64,000 nt of DNA from Paenibacillus caui (GTDB lineage Bacteria > Bacillota > Bacilli > Paenibacillales > Paenibacillaceae), in assembly GCF_019904135.1 (NCBI RefSeq), contig NZ_JAIOGQ010000002.1, positions 124,001-188,000 of the forward strand, given 5' to 3'. Position numbers and translations under genes: made by a program. The first letter of the stretch is position 1. Every line of letters starts with the position of its first letter. Below the pieces are notes generated by a model. The model was given only the letters and a program-made list of their open reading frames with translations, had not been told where the DNA came from and made no database searches. Of the stretch, positions 36,047-45,036 are shown piece by piece.

Positions 36047-36076
36047 ATTATAAAACGCTGAAACCGAAAATGTAAA
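36047..36076 (-). promoter_or_regulatory. Promoter of the Tad-like operon
   Basis: Minus strand TTTACA (36071-36076), 18-nt spacer, TATAAT (36047-36052). Transcription would start near 36040, giving a leader of about 115 nt that contains the terminator hairpin. Confidence 0.65.
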
Positions 36077-36118
36077 GCACTATTTTCAAAAAAATGGGAC
36101 GGACATTAGTTAACGCCG

Positions 36119-37216
36119 TTAATATTTAATCATATATAACGTAATTTCGTCGCGGTTGTGAAACAGCTGTTTGGCCTGCACAATTTGCATGCGGGCATCG
36201 AGGTACATGGCCGTAATTTCCTTGATTAACGCCATCGGCTTCTTGCTGAGCAGCTTGATGGTTACGACGGCTGTTCCGCCGGGAACAAGACTGTACAGCA
36301 GATCAATGACCAGCCTTGCCGTCAATTTGGGACTCCAGCTCATATCACAGACCAGCAAATCGAACTCGTTCGTTTGAAATTTTACGCTATCGGCGTTTTT
36401 CCCCAAATAAGTCAGCCTTGGATTGGCCAGTAAGTCAGGGTGCATTTTCGCCGGATCAACAGCGGTTACGGAAAGGCCCCTTTCCAAGAGGAACGAGGTC
36501 CAGCCCCCGGGGGCCGCTCCGATATCAAGCGCCCGGCTGAAACCCGCAAAATCAATGCCAAACGTACGTTCAGCCTCAAGCAGTTTGAATTTCGCCCTCG
36601 ATATCTGTCCTTCCTCCCGCTGAAAGCGCACCGCTCCCCCGTTCCAGTCCGATAAATTTTGCTCCGGCTTCGAAATGCCTGCATAAATGCATGGGCCACC
36701 GGCAAAGACGGAAAGTATGTAATCGGCATCACGAACGACAAATTGAACGGAGTCCTCCGCCCAGCTGCCTTCGATCTTTTCCTTAAGCTCAAGTGCGCTG
36801 CCGCTCCATATGCTGTCTGAACCTTTCCGAACCTGAACCGTCACGGCTGCACGTGTATCCGGGCAGCGAAGCCTTAATTCCTCTTCCGCAAATTGCACCA
36901 GTGCTTGAACAGCCGATTCCGCCGGTTCTTCCTCTCCCGCTTCAGCCGGGAATTGCCACTCTGCAGGGAACATATGCCGCAGAAAAATTGGGGGCTCCCC
37001 CATCAATTTTGCGATGATCTCGTTGGCAAAGCCGGGCAGGCTCGCCAAAAAAACCTCTCCAGGTACAAGCACCTGGCTCTTGACGGATCCGAAGATTCTT
37101 CGGAGTTCCTCCTGCGCATAGGGCGCAAAACCGTGATTTGCCGTGCACATAAAGCGCGTTACGGCTTCCGTTTTCATTTGCTCCTGATCGATCGGGCGTT
37201 GTAATTGCTCATCCAT
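36119..37216 (-). CDS. RlmM/FtsJ-like SAM-dependent rRNA 2'-O-methyltransferase
   Basis: 365 aa. The C-terminal half is an RrmJ/FtsJ-type Rossmann methyltransferase: ALDIGAAPGGWTSFLLERG is the SAM-binding motif I, VTAVDP motif II, LLVCDMSWSP the catalytic aspartate region and VVTIKLLSKKP the catalytic-lysine strand of the K-D-K-E set. The N-terminal 190 residues (MCTANHGFAPYAQEELRRIFG, VQVRKGSDS) fit a THUMP-like RNA-binding region as in E. coli RlmM, which modifies 23S rRNA C2498. Exact target unknown. Upstream of the kinase promoter, 38 nt after the receiver-like gene. Confidence 0.85.
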   Translation of the reverse strand: MDEQLQRPIDQEQMKTEAVTRFMCTANHGFAPYAQEELRRIFGSVKSQVLVPGEVFLASLPGFANEIIAKLMGEPPIFLRHMFPAEWQFPAEAGEEEPAESAVQALVQFAEEELRLRCPDTRAAVTVQVRKGSDSIWSGSALELKEKIEGSWAEDSVQFVVRDADYILSVFAGGPCIYAGISKPEQNLSDWNGGAVRFQREEGQISRAKFKLLEAERTFGIDFAGFSRALDIGAAPGGWTSFLLERGLSVTAVDPAKMHPDLLANPRLTYLGKNADSVKFQTNEFDLLVCDMSWSPKLTARLVIDLLYSLVPGGTAVVTIKLLSKKPMALIKEITAMYLDARMQIVQAKQLFHNRDEITLYMIKY

Positions 37217-37254
37217 CTTCTATTCGTGTCCTCCTGCCGCAAAAACCTTATGCT

Positions 37255-37617
37255 TTAGCTGTTTTTCTTGTTCTTTAGACGGTTGTATTCCGCCTCAATC
37301 TGATCAAGCCGTGCAAACGGAATCGGGCATTTATGCAGCACAACATCATCCGGCTTGCTGGAATATAATATTTCGTACATGCTGTTCAGGCCGTACAGGC
37401 TTGAAGTATGCAAAAAAATTTCTTTTGCGTACAAGCCCTCATTGACCATGGCGGCTACGACTTCCGTGCCTGACATGCCTTCAGGCCCCATGTCGTAATC
37501 GAGCGATAAAATATCAACTTCCATCTCCCTAAGGATATCCAGGCATTCCTGCCCAGTGCGCGTAAGCACAAAACCAACTGGACAACGGCGCATATCATCC
37601 ATATATAAGTGAATCAA
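37255..37617 (-). CDS. Small cyclic-phosphate-processing receiver-like protein
   Basis: 120 aa, TTG start. HLYMDDMRRCP with its aspartate pair, the phosphoacceptor-like aspartate in DILSLDYDMGPEGMSG and LHTSS form a receiver-like pocket. It matches the small stand-alone receiver family (cREC-type) described by comparative genomics in cyclic-phosphate or RNA-processing contexts. There is no output domain. It lies directly ahead of the rRNA methyltransferase gene and 39 nt behind nfo, so a role in RNA or nucleotide metabolism is plausible but unproven. Confidence 0.65.
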   Translation of the reverse strand: MIHLYMDDMRRCPVGFVLTRTGQECLDILREMEVDILSLDYDMGPEGMSGTEVVAAMVNEGLYAKEIFLHTSSLYGLNSMYEILYSSKPDDVVLHKCPIPFARLDQIEAEYNRLKNKKNS

Positions 37618-37656
37618 TTCCGTTCTTCCCTTCCCTCGCTTATTGCTGACCTGTAT

Positions 37657-38514
37657 TCAGCTCCCCAATTCGCTTACCAGGCATATATCCTCTCTGTAGG
37701 TCCCGTCAGCTCCAGCTTCCGTCTCCATAATCAGCGGCTTGCCCTCGAGTTCCTTCATCCGCACCAGACTGCCAAGCCCATCAGCTCCAATATAGCCCAG
37801 GCCGACTCTGGCATGCCGGTCCTTGCGGCTGCCAGCCGGGTACACGGAGTCATTCAGATGGATGCACTCCACATAATCCCAAAAGCCAAGCTCTCTGGAT
37901 TTATGGATGAAGTTGGAATCCCCGGCGCCCGTCCAAACTCCCGCAGCAAAAGCATGACAGGTGTCGAAGCAGAACCCGATCTGCTCCGGTTTGCTGCAGA
38001 GCTTTCGAACCTGAAGCATTTCCTCCATGGTTATTCCCATACTCCCATGATTTCCAGCCTGGTTTTCCAGAAGCAGCTTTGCCTGGCCGTTCCAGTAAGA
38101 CAGGATCTCATTAATACATTGTATAACATTTTTGTAACCTTGTAAGGGGTTTCTTTGCTTGTTTATTCCAAAATGAACAATTATACCCAAAGAACCGCAC
38201 GCTTCCGCGATTTCGAGATCGTTCCTTAACGATGCAACCGTTTTGGCAAACTGCACCGGCTCGTCTTCGGCATTTACGGCAAGATTGCCGGGATAAGGGG
38301 TATGCGCCACCGACAATAAGCCATTTTCGGCACAAAGCGCTTTGCATGCTGCCGCGTCCCGCTCATTCCAAGTCTTGACCACCAGGCTGCGGGGGTTTTT
38401 CGGAAAATATTGAAACGACTTCGCCCCCTGGACCAGCGCTTCTCTCGCTGCTCCCGTAAAGCCATTACGGATGCTGTAATGAGCTCCGGCACGAATATCC
38501 GATTTATTTGCCAT
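37657..38514 (-). CDS. nfo: Endonuclease IV (AP endonuclease)
   Basis: 285 aa from an ATG that overlaps the 3' end of mutM by 11 nt; no Shine-Dalgarno is seen, so translation probably depends on coupling. Cuts DNA 5' of abasic sites. IRAGAHYSIRNG, VAHTPYPGNL, IIVHFGINK, LLLENQAGNHGSMG, GFCFDTCHAFAAG and CIHLNDSVYPAGSRKDRHARVGLGYIG (its first and last parts) include the His, Glu and Asp ligands of the three-zinc centre. Its product acts after MutM in base-excision repair. Confidence 0.95.
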   Translation of the reverse strand: MANKSDIRAGAHYSIRNGFTGAAREALVQGAKSFQYFPKNPRSLVVKTWNERDAAACKALCAENGLLSVAHTPYPGNLAVNAEDEPVQFAKTVASLRNDLEIAEACGSLGIIVHFGINKQRNPLQGYKNVIQCINEILSYWNGQAKLLLENQAGNHGSMGITMEEMLQVRKLCSKPEQIGFCFDTCHAFAAGVWTGAGDSNFIHKSRELGFWDYVECIHLNDSVYPAGSRKDRHARVGLGYIGADGLGSLVRMKELEGKPLIMETEAGADGTYREDICLVSELGS

Positions 38515-39319
38515 GTTGACAATTCGGACAATAGTATACTTTGCGGGAGGAAATAACCGTTCTAAGGATGGGCTGGCCGCAAGTAACGCACGCCTTCCCC
38601 TCACGGTCATATACTTTGCACAAATCGCCAAAGCCTCCGGTCAACGAATCGTCAGCCGTCAGGGGCTGCTCCATATATCCTCCGTGCTCTGCGGCATCAG
38701 TCAGCACCTGCCGCACTGCCTGGTACAAGCCCGCCAAATCCTCTTCCGTAAGGTCCTGCAGCTTGACATCAGGACGAAGGCCCGCAGCAAAAGCAATTTC
38801 ATCTGCATAGCAATTGCCGATGCCTGAAGCAATATTCTGATTGACAAGCGCAGTTTTGAGCGTGCCCCTGCGGCTTACGAACAGCTTAATGAATTTCGTT
38901 TCGTCCATTTTGCGGTCAAGCAGCTCAGGCCCGATTCCCGCCAGCGCCTCTTCGGTTTGCTTCGCGCTCAGCAAATGCAAATACCCAAGCCTTAATCCTA
39001 TGAAATATAGGGTCTTGTCCTCAAATTCGATTTCAACCTGGGTCGTCCGGTTCGGCTTGTCCTCATCTGTCCCGAAATAGAGCATTCCGCCGAGCATCAG
39101 ATGCAGAAGCAGCCTGCCCCCATTGTCAAGATGAAAGATCAAATACTTCGCCCTGCGTTCGATAAAAATGATTTTGCGGCCCACAAGCTCGTTCTTAAAA
39201 TCCTGCGGGTCCATATTGATTGATTTCTCACGACCGACCTTGACCCCACTGATCGTCCGATCCAGAACAAGCTGTGAAAGCAGCTTTTTGTAATTCTCCA
39301 TTTCCGGCAGTTCCGGCAT
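38504..39319 (-). CDS. mutM: Formamidopyrimidine-DNA glycosylase (Fpg/MutM family)
   Basis: 271 aa, ATG behind AAAGGAAAG. Removes oxidised purines and cleaves the abasic site. The N-terminal MPELPEMENY supplies the catalytic proline (P2 after Met removal) and Glu3; NQNIASGIGNCYADEIAFAAG is the helix-two-turn-helix; the C-terminal zinc finger is CVTCGQPI ... VYYCPNCQ. It starts 3 nt after the NagD-like gene and overlaps nfo, forming a three-gene unit. Some Fpg-family members prefer pyrimidines or lack activity on 8-oxoguanine; the visible residues do not settle this. Confidence 0.93.
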   Translation of the reverse strand: MPELPEMENYKKLLSQLVLDRTISGVKVGREKSINMDPQDFKNELVGRKIIFIERRAKYLIFHLDNGGRLLLHLMLGGMLYFGTDEDKPNRTTQVEIEFEDKTLYFIGLRLGYLHLLSAKQTEEALAGIGPELLDRKMDETKFIKLFVSRRGTLKTALVNQNIASGIGNCYADEIAFAAGLRPDVKLQDLTEEDLAGLYQAVRQVLTDAAEHGGYMEQPLTADDSLTGGFGDLCKVYDREGKACVTCGQPILRTVISSRKVYYCPNCQHGK

Positions 39320-39322
39320 TGC

Positions 39323-40123
39323 TCATCTTTCCTTTCCGGTTATCCATAACATCAGCTCTTGAAGATCCGAACATATGACATCAGGAACAATTCCTGTCTT
39401 TTCTTTATAGTGTTCCAAATTCTGCTCCGTTGTAACACCTGTCAGCGTTAAAATCGTCCCGCAGCCTGCGTGGGCCCCGGCCGAAATATCCGTAAGCATG
39501 TTATCTCCGATAACGGCTACCTGGTCTGCGGCTAAGCCCAGTCGTTCGATCGCCTGAAGCATGAGAATCGACTCCGGCTTGCCGATCGTAATCGGCACGA
39601 CACCGGTTGCCGCCTGAATCGCGGCAGAGAGCGTCCCGGCCCCTGGCATCAGCCCATTCGACCCCGGCAGCAGCAAATCCGGATTGGTCAGAATATAAGT
39701 GGCTCCTGCGGCTATCCAGCCGGCCGCCTTTCTAAGCGTCTCATAGTTAAAATGGCGATCGATCCCTTGTACCACATAATCCGGATCCTGTTCAGTTATC
39801 CTAAGGCCTGCTTCCTCGAGCGCGCTGACGAGCCCCGTTTCACCGATCACCGCAACTGTGGCGCCGGGATCTTTGTCTGCCAAATACCGGGCTGCGCCGA
39901 CTGCGGAAGTGCATACCTGCTCCTCTTTTGCCGGAATGCCCATCTCTACAAGACTTCGAGCCACATCGCCCGGTGTCCTGGACGAGTTGTTTGTCACAAA
40001 CAGAAACGGAATACCTTGCTTGTTCATTTCCGCAATCAATTGATCCGCGCCGGGAACCATCCGTGAACCGTGGTACATCGTACCATCCAGATCTATTAAA
40101 AATGCTTTCCATGCAAGCGCCAT
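39323..40123 (-). CDS. NagD-like HAD phosphatase
   Basis: 266 aa from the ATG at 40123 behind AAAGGAAG; the open frame extends 57 codons upstream without support. HAD motif I AFLIDLDGTMYHG, motif II FVTNNSSRT, motif III lysine in TIGKPES and motif IV VIGDNMLTDISAGAHAG. A type C2 cap sits between motifs II and III. NagD/AraL-type enzymes dephosphorylate nucleotides and sugar phosphates with broad specificity. First gene of the NagD-mutM-nfo unit. Confidence 0.92.
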   Translation of the reverse strand: MALAWKAFLIDLDGTMYHGSRMVPGADQLIAEMNKQGIPFLFVTNNSSRTPGDVARSLVEMGIPAKEEQVCTSAVGAARYLADKDPGATVAVIGETGLVSALEEAGLRITEQDPDYVVQGIDRHFNYETLRKAAGWIAAGATYILTNPDLLLPGSNGLMPGAGTLSAAIQAATGVVPITIGKPESILMLQAIERLGLAADQVAVIGDNMLTDISAGAHAGCGTILTLTGVTTEQNLEHYKEKTGIVPDVICSDLQELMLWITGKER

Positions 40124-40389
40124 TTCGTTCACTTCCTTTGTTTCACGAGGCATATGTATAAATTTAAAATTGCGCCACGCAGCACTTCTATTATTGTAGT
40201 CAAAAATCCGTAAGGTTGGCAAATTTACATACCTCTCAGTTCCACCATTTCCCGGGTCTCCTTGCATACAATCGTAAATCAATAGCGAAAACAAGTCGAA
40301 CGTTCCCGAAGAATGCTGCTGCGTGGCGTGGTTTCAGCAAAAAATTTTGAAAGGGCATGTCATTTCCTGCGCTTTCCCGGAAAATAATT
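40124..40389. other. Intergenic region between rnz and the NagD-like gene
   Basis: About 270 nt. It should hold the rnz terminator and the promoter of the repair operon, but I find no convincing hairpin with a T-run; a TTGACT at about 40197 has no well-spaced -10. Confidence 0.4.
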
Positions 40390-41325
40390 TTACGATTCCC
40401 CGTGCTTATGAACCGGAAATAGCACATGCTCGACTGCCAGCTTTGAATTTGGAAAAACGGCCTCCGCTTCCAATAGCAGTGGGCTGAGCTGCACCTCATC
40501 TTTGTAGCGGGAGCTGAAGTGCGTCAGAATCATTTCATGGGCTCCCGCTTCTTTTGCCGTTTCGGCAGCCTGGACTGCCGTGCTGTGATGATAGTCATAA
40601 GCTATTTTCCTCAGCTCGTGCAGAAAAGTCGACTCATGCACCAGGACGTCCGCATCTCTGGCCAATTCCACCGCAGCTTTACAGGGGCGGGTATCGCCGA
40701 GAATCGTAACGATCCGCCCTCGCTTGGGTTTCCCCACCACATCTGACGAGCGGACGACCGTTCCCTGTTCCGTGACGATATTTTCGCCCCGCTTCAGCTT
40801 GCCGTAAAGAGGTCCCGGCTTGATCCCGTGCCGGTCCAGCAGTTCAAAGTCCAGCCTTCCCGGCCGGTCCTTTTCTATGATCCGGTAGCCGTAGCTGTCG
40901 ATCCGGTGATCCAGCAGCGCTGCCTCCACGCGGAAGGTATCGTCCTCAAAGAGCACCCCGCCGCTGTGTTCATGGATGTTCAGCTCATAGTTCACACGCG
41001 ACTCACTGATACCTAGTGTCACGTCCACAAACTTTTTAAGTCCTTTGGGGCCGTACAAAGAAAGCGGCGTATCCCCTCCCTGATAGGCGCGGCTGGACAG
41101 AAGACCAGGTAGTCCGAAAAGATGGTCCCCGTGCAAATGAGTGATAAATATGTTCTCCAGCTTGCTGAGACGAAGCGGAGAACGCAGCACCTGATGCTGC
41201 GTCCCCTCTCCGCAATCGAACAGCCAGAAAGATCGTCTTTCTTCCAGGAGACGAAGCGCCAGCGAGGTAACGTTTCTTTGCAGTGAAGGAACCCCCGCAT
41301 TCGTTCCCATAAAATAAAGCTCCAT
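40390..41325 (-). CDS. rnz: Ribonuclease Z (tRNA 3' processing)
   Basis: 311 aa, ATG behind AAGGAGTGG. Zinc-dependent endonuclease that trims the 3' end of tRNA precursors lacking an encoded CCA. The metallo-beta-lactamase motif is THLHGDHLFGLPGL; further ligands are in DHRIDSYGYRI, ILGDTRPC and MILTHFSSRY. The flexible exosite arm lies in LDFELLDRHGIKPGPLYGKLK (shown in part here), as in RNase Z of B. subtilis. Single gene between metH and the repair operon. Confidence 0.95.
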   Translation of the reverse strand: MELYFMGTNAGVPSLQRNVTSLALRLLEERRSFWLFDCGEGTQHQVLRSPLRLSKLENIFITHLHGDHLFGLPGLLSSRAYQGGDTPLSLYGPKGLKKFVDVTLGISESRVNYELNIHEHSGGVLFEDDTFRVEAALLDHRIDSYGYRIIEKDRPGRLDFELLDRHGIKPGPLYGKLKRGENIVTEQGTVVRSSDVVGKPKRGRIVTILGDTRPCKAAVELARDADVLVHESTFLHELRKIAYDYHHSTAVQAAETAKEAGAHEMILTHFSSRYKDEVQLSPLLLEAEAVFPNSKLAVEHVLFPVHKHGES

Positions 41326-41407
41326 GTTCTGCCACTCCTTTTATCGTAGTGATCGGCAATCAGCAAAAATCCTCCGCTCTTTCCGGAGGATTTGCAAAGG
41401 GCTTTGA

Positions 41408-44400
41408 TTAGGCTTTATCCACATTAAAATATTGGGCTTCCGGATGACTGAACACCATGGCGGAAACCGAAGCTTCCGGCTCCATCATAAAACCATCGGT
41501 CAGCTCTACTCCAATATCCTGAGGTTTAAGCAGATCGAACAACGGCTCCTGCATCTCCAGATCTGGACAAGCAGGGTAACCGAAGGATACGCGAATCCCT
41601 TGATAGCGGGCTCCATGCCGCTGCTTCATAGTCATATCCTGCGGATCGGGGAAACCCCATGTATCCCGTATCATATGATGTACGCGCTCGGCCAGGCCTT
41701 CCGCCATTTCAAGAGCGGTCGACTGCAGCACATGCGAACGCAAATAGTCTCCCTGGAGCTTCCATTTCTCGGACAGCTCGCGTATTCCCTTCCCTGCCGT
41801 TACAACCATAAACCCGACATAATCCATAATGCCGCTCTCCACCGATTTCAAGTAGTCGGCCAGGCACAGATAAGGCTCCACCTTTTGACGCGGAAAAGAG
41901 AACGTTTTAAGCACTTTCGAAGAATCGGCTGGGTCATAAATGAGAATATCGTTGCCCCGGGATTGCGCCGGGAAGAAACGGTACATCGCGTTGGTCTCTA
42001 TAATCCCGTTCGTCACCGCCTCGGACATGATCTGGTCAACGGTTTCTTTCAGCTCTACAGCTTTCGGATTTCCTGCCGCCAGGAGCTGTTCCACGCTCCC
42101 TTTAAGACCCAGATGATGGCCGAGCAGCATCTGCATATTCACATAGGGAATGATGTGGTTGATCGGATAATTCCGAAGGATATGCCGATCCAGATCCGGC
42201 GGAATGTACACCGGGGCATCCGTCGATATTTTGGAGCGAACCGCACGGGTCAGTTCCGGCAGCGGAGCTTCGGCCGGTTTCTCGCTGTCGCTGGCCATCT
42301 CGGCTTCCTGCTCGAGTTTGATCTTCTCGCGAGTTGCCGGGTCCATCAGCTTGTTGGCCAGATCCAGACCTTCCATGGCGTCTTTCGCATATACGACCAA
42401 ACCATCGTACTCGGGACGGATTCTGTTCTTTGTAAACTTACGGGTTAGTGCAGCACCGCCCACCAGTATTGGAACGTCAATCCCGGCACTGCGCAAATCC
42501 TGAGCAGTCGTAACCATCTGCTGTGCGGATTTTACGAGCAGACCGGAGAGGCCGATCGCATCGGCTTTTTCTTCTCTATAGGCTTCAATAATACGTTCCG
42601 GTGGTACTTTTATACCCAAATTTACAATTTGGTAACCGTTATTGGACAAGATGATCTCGACCAGGTTTTTGCCGATGTCGTGCACATCGCCTTTAACCGT
42701 AGCCAGCAGTATTTTGCCCTTGACGGAGCTTTCATTTTTCTCCATGAACGGCTCCAGATAAGCGACGGAGGCTTTCATAACTTCAGCGCTTTGAAGAACT
42801 TCGGCAACGATCAGTTCGTTGTTGTTAAATAGCCGTCCAACCTCTTCCATGCCCGCCATAAGCGGACCATTAATAATCTCCAGCGCGGAATAACGTCCAA
42901 GCGCTTCCTCCAAATCCGGAATCAGCCCTTCTTTTGTTCCTTCCACAACATAGGAGGCGAGACGCTCTTCCAGCGGCAAGTTAACAGCCTTCTCTTTCTT
43001 CTCTACCTTCTTGTTGCGGAAAGCGGCTACGAAAGCGGCCAACGTTTCATCATTCGTATTGTAAATCAGTTCTTCCGCGAGCTTGCGCTCTTCCTCGGGG
43101 ATGGACGCGTAGCGTTCAAGCTTCTCTGTATTCACGATCGCGTAGTCCAGCCCAGCTTTTGTACACTCATACAAAAATACCGAGTTCAGCACCTCGCGCC
43201 CTGCTTCCGGGAGGCCAAACGATACGTTGCTTATGCCCAGAATGGTCTGGCAAGAAGGCAGCGCTTCTTTAATAAGACGAATGCCGTCAACGGTTTCCTT
43301 CGCCGAGCCGATATATTGCTCGTCACCGGTGCCCACCGGAAACACAAGCGGGTCAAAAATTAGGTCCTCGGACTTCAGCCCATACTTGTTCACAAGCAGA
43401 TCATGCGAGCGAACCGCAACGTCCAGCTTATCCTTGCTTGAGATGGCTTGCCCGCGCTCGTCAATCGTGCCGACAACGACAGCCGCTCCATATTTATGAA
43501 TAAGCGGAGTCACATTCTCAAATTTTTCTTCACCATCTTCAAGATTAATGGAGTTAATAATCGATTTGCCCTGGCAGTATTTAAGGGCCAAATCAATTAC
43601 CGCAGGATCGGTCGTATCGATCATCAGCGGAACCTTGACTTTTTTGACGACAAGCTCCAAAAATTTACGTACATCATCCGCTTCATCACGGTCCGGATCC
43701 TGTACGCAGACATCGATAACCTGGGCTCCGTTCTTCACCTGCGCTCTGGCAATTTCCGACGCCTCTTCATATTTACCTTCTACAATCAGGCGTTTAAATT
43801 TACGCGAACCGAGAACGTTCGTTCTTTCCCCCACCATATAGGGCCGGTTGGCATCCTCAATATATACAGGCTCAATTCCCGATACTGCCGGAGGATGTTC
43901 ACCCTGAAGCGGACGCGGAGCAAAAGCGGATAGAGCCTCGGCAATGGCCTGAATATGCTCCGGTGTCGTTCCGCAGCAACCCCCGGCAATGTTGAGCCAG
44001 CCTTGCTCAGCGAACGCTGTTATCTTTTTGGCCAAAGAGTCCGGCGACTCATGGTAGTGGCCGTTCTCGTCCGGCAGTCCCGCATTGGGATAGCAGCTTA
44101 CCGCCGTCGTTGACATTTCGGATAAGGTGCGAATGTGATCGCGCATGAACTCCGGCCCGGTCGCACAGTTCAGCCCAACCGAGATCGGATTTAAATGCTC
44201 CAGCGATATATAGAAGGACTCGATATTTTGCCCGGCAAGCGTTGTGCCCATCGGTTCAATCGTGCCGGAGATCATTAAGGGCAAAGTGATGCCCGTTTTC
44301 TCAAAGGCTTGTCTGATCCCAATGCTGCCCGCCTTGACATTCAGCGTATCCTGAGATGTTTCGAGCAGCAGCGCATCAACTCCGGCTTCAATCAGTGCAG

Positions 44401-44851
44401 CAGCCTGCTCTTCGTAGCTTTCGATCAGCTCGTCAAACGTAACTCCCCCGGTTACGGATAGCGTCTTGGTTGTTGGCCCAAGCGCTCCGGCAACATACCG
44501 CGGATGTTCAGCCGTCGTGTATTTCGCCGCTGCATCTACTGCCAGCTTCGCTGCAGCCAGGTTCAGTTCTCTTGCTTTTTCCGGTATATCATATTCGGCA
44601 AGCACGACGGAAGTCGCACCAAATGTATTGGTTTCAATGATATCTGCGCCCGCTTCAAAGTACTGTTCATGGATCCGGGAAATGACATCTGGTCTGGTCA
44701 GCACCAGAATTTCATTACAGCCTTCCAGCTGTTCTCCGCCAAAATCATCGGCAGTCAAGTTTTCCTGCTGAATCATCGTACCCATGGCGCCATCGAGAAT
44801 TAATATTTTTTCGTTTAATCGTTCTTTCAGACTCGGTTTAATCAATCCCAT
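41408..44851 (-). CDS. metH: Cobalamin-dependent methionine synthase
   Basis: 1147 aa, full-length four-module enzyme. Order: homocysteine-binding zinc domain (residues ~1-320, ILDGAMGTMIQ, zinc Cys in GLNCATGPEF and NIAGGCCGTTP); pterin-binding domain (VGERTNVLGSRKFK, INSINLEDG); B12-binding module (GDVHDIGKNLVEIIL, His is the cobalt ligand); C-terminal reactivation domain (RYFPAQSRGNDI-like, GARYQGIRVSFGYPACPD). Methylates homocysteine from 5-methyl-tetrahydrofolate. The ATG at 44851 is only 3 nt from GGGAGGG, so the TTG two codons in or an upstream ATG could also serve. No SAM or cobalamin riboswitch is seen upstream. Confidence 0.97.
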   Translation of the reverse strand: MGLIKPSLKERLNEKILILDGAMGTMIQQENLTADDFGGEQLEGCNEILVLTRPDVISRIHEQYFEAGADIIETNTFGATSVVLAEYDIPEKARELNLAAAKLAVDAAAKYTTAEHPRYVAGALGPTTKTLSVTGGVTFDELIESYEEQAAALIEAGVDALLLETSQDTLNVKAGSIGIRQAFEKTGITLPLMISGTIEPMGTTLAGQNIESFYISLEHLNPISVGLNCATGPEFMRDHIRTLSEMSTTAVSCYPNAGLPDENGHYHESPDSLAKKITAFAEQGWLNIAGGCCGTTPEHIQAIAEALSAFAPRPLQGEHPPAVSGIEPVYIEDANRPYMVGERTNVLGSRKFKRLIVEGKYEEASEIARAQVKNGAQVIDVCVQDPDRDEADDVRKFLELVVKKVKVPLMIDTTDPAVIDLALKYCQGKSIINSINLEDGEEKFENVTPLIHKYGAAVVVGTIDERGQAISSKDKLDVAVRSHDLLVNKYGLKSEDLIFDPLVFPVGTGDEQYIGSAKETVDGIRLIKEALPSCQTILGISNVSFGLPEAGREVLNSVFLYECTKAGLDYAIVNTEKLERYASIPEEERKLAEELIYNTNDETLAAFVAAFRNKKVEKKEKAVNLPLEERLASYVVEGTKEGLIPDLEEALGRYSALEIINGPLMAGMEEVGRLFNNNELIVAEVLQSAEVMKASVAYLEPFMEKNESSVKGKILLATVKGDVHDIGKNLVEIILSNNGYQIVNLGIKVPPERIIEAYREEKADAIGLSGLLVKSAQQMVTTAQDLRSAGIDVPILVGGAALTRKFTKNRIRPEYDGLVVYAKDAMEGLDLANKLMDPATREKIKLEQEAEMASDSEKPAEAPLPELTRAVRSKISTDAPVYIPPDLDRHILRNYPINHIIPYVNMQMLLGHHLGLKGSVEQLLAAGNPKAVELKETVDQIMSEAVTNGIIETNAMYRFFPAQSRGNDILIYDPADSSKVLKTFSFPRQKVEPYLCLADYLKSVESGIMDYVGFMVVTAGKGIRELSEKWKLQGDYLRSHVLQSTALEMAEGLAERVHHMIRDTWGFPDPQDMTMKQRHGARYQGIRVSFGYPACPDLEMQEPLFDLLKPQDIGVELTDGFMMEPEASVSAMVFSHPEAQYFNVDKA

Positions 44852-44934
44852 GTCCCTCCCGTCAGACGTTAACATTTAGTTTAGCAGAACGACCCGCATT
44901 AGAAAAGAAATTTCACTGTAACGATTTAAAACAA

Positions 44935-44954
44935 AAATGCTATAAATAGCATTT
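44935..44954. promoter_or_regulatory. Palindrome between metH and mtnD
   Basis: AAATGCTA-TAAA-TAGCATTT, an 8-bp perfect inverted repeat. A TATAAT on the minus strand (44959-44964) would put a metH transcription start inside it. It could be an operator or a small hairpin at the 5' end of the metH mRNA. Confidence 0.5.
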
Positions 44955-44973
44955 CAATATTATAAAAACTGGG

Positions 44974-45002
44974 TCGACATCCCGTGGCTAATCCTATATA
45001 AT
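44974..45002 (+). promoter_or_regulatory. Promoter of mtnD
   Basis: TCGACA (44974-44979), 17-nt spacer, TATAAT (44997-45002), 34 nt before mtnD. Confidence 0.7.
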
Positions 45003-45036
45003 CCTAACTATAATGATATGAAAGCGGGGTAATCCT

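Noticed and set aside
41432-42448. A 338-codon plus-strand frame
   Set aside because: Antisense to the metH C-terminal domains, no ribosome site and no motif.
44852-45036. SAM (S-box), T-box or cobalamin riboswitch upstream of metH
   Set aside because: No conserved core sequence or terminator is visible in the 185 nt available.
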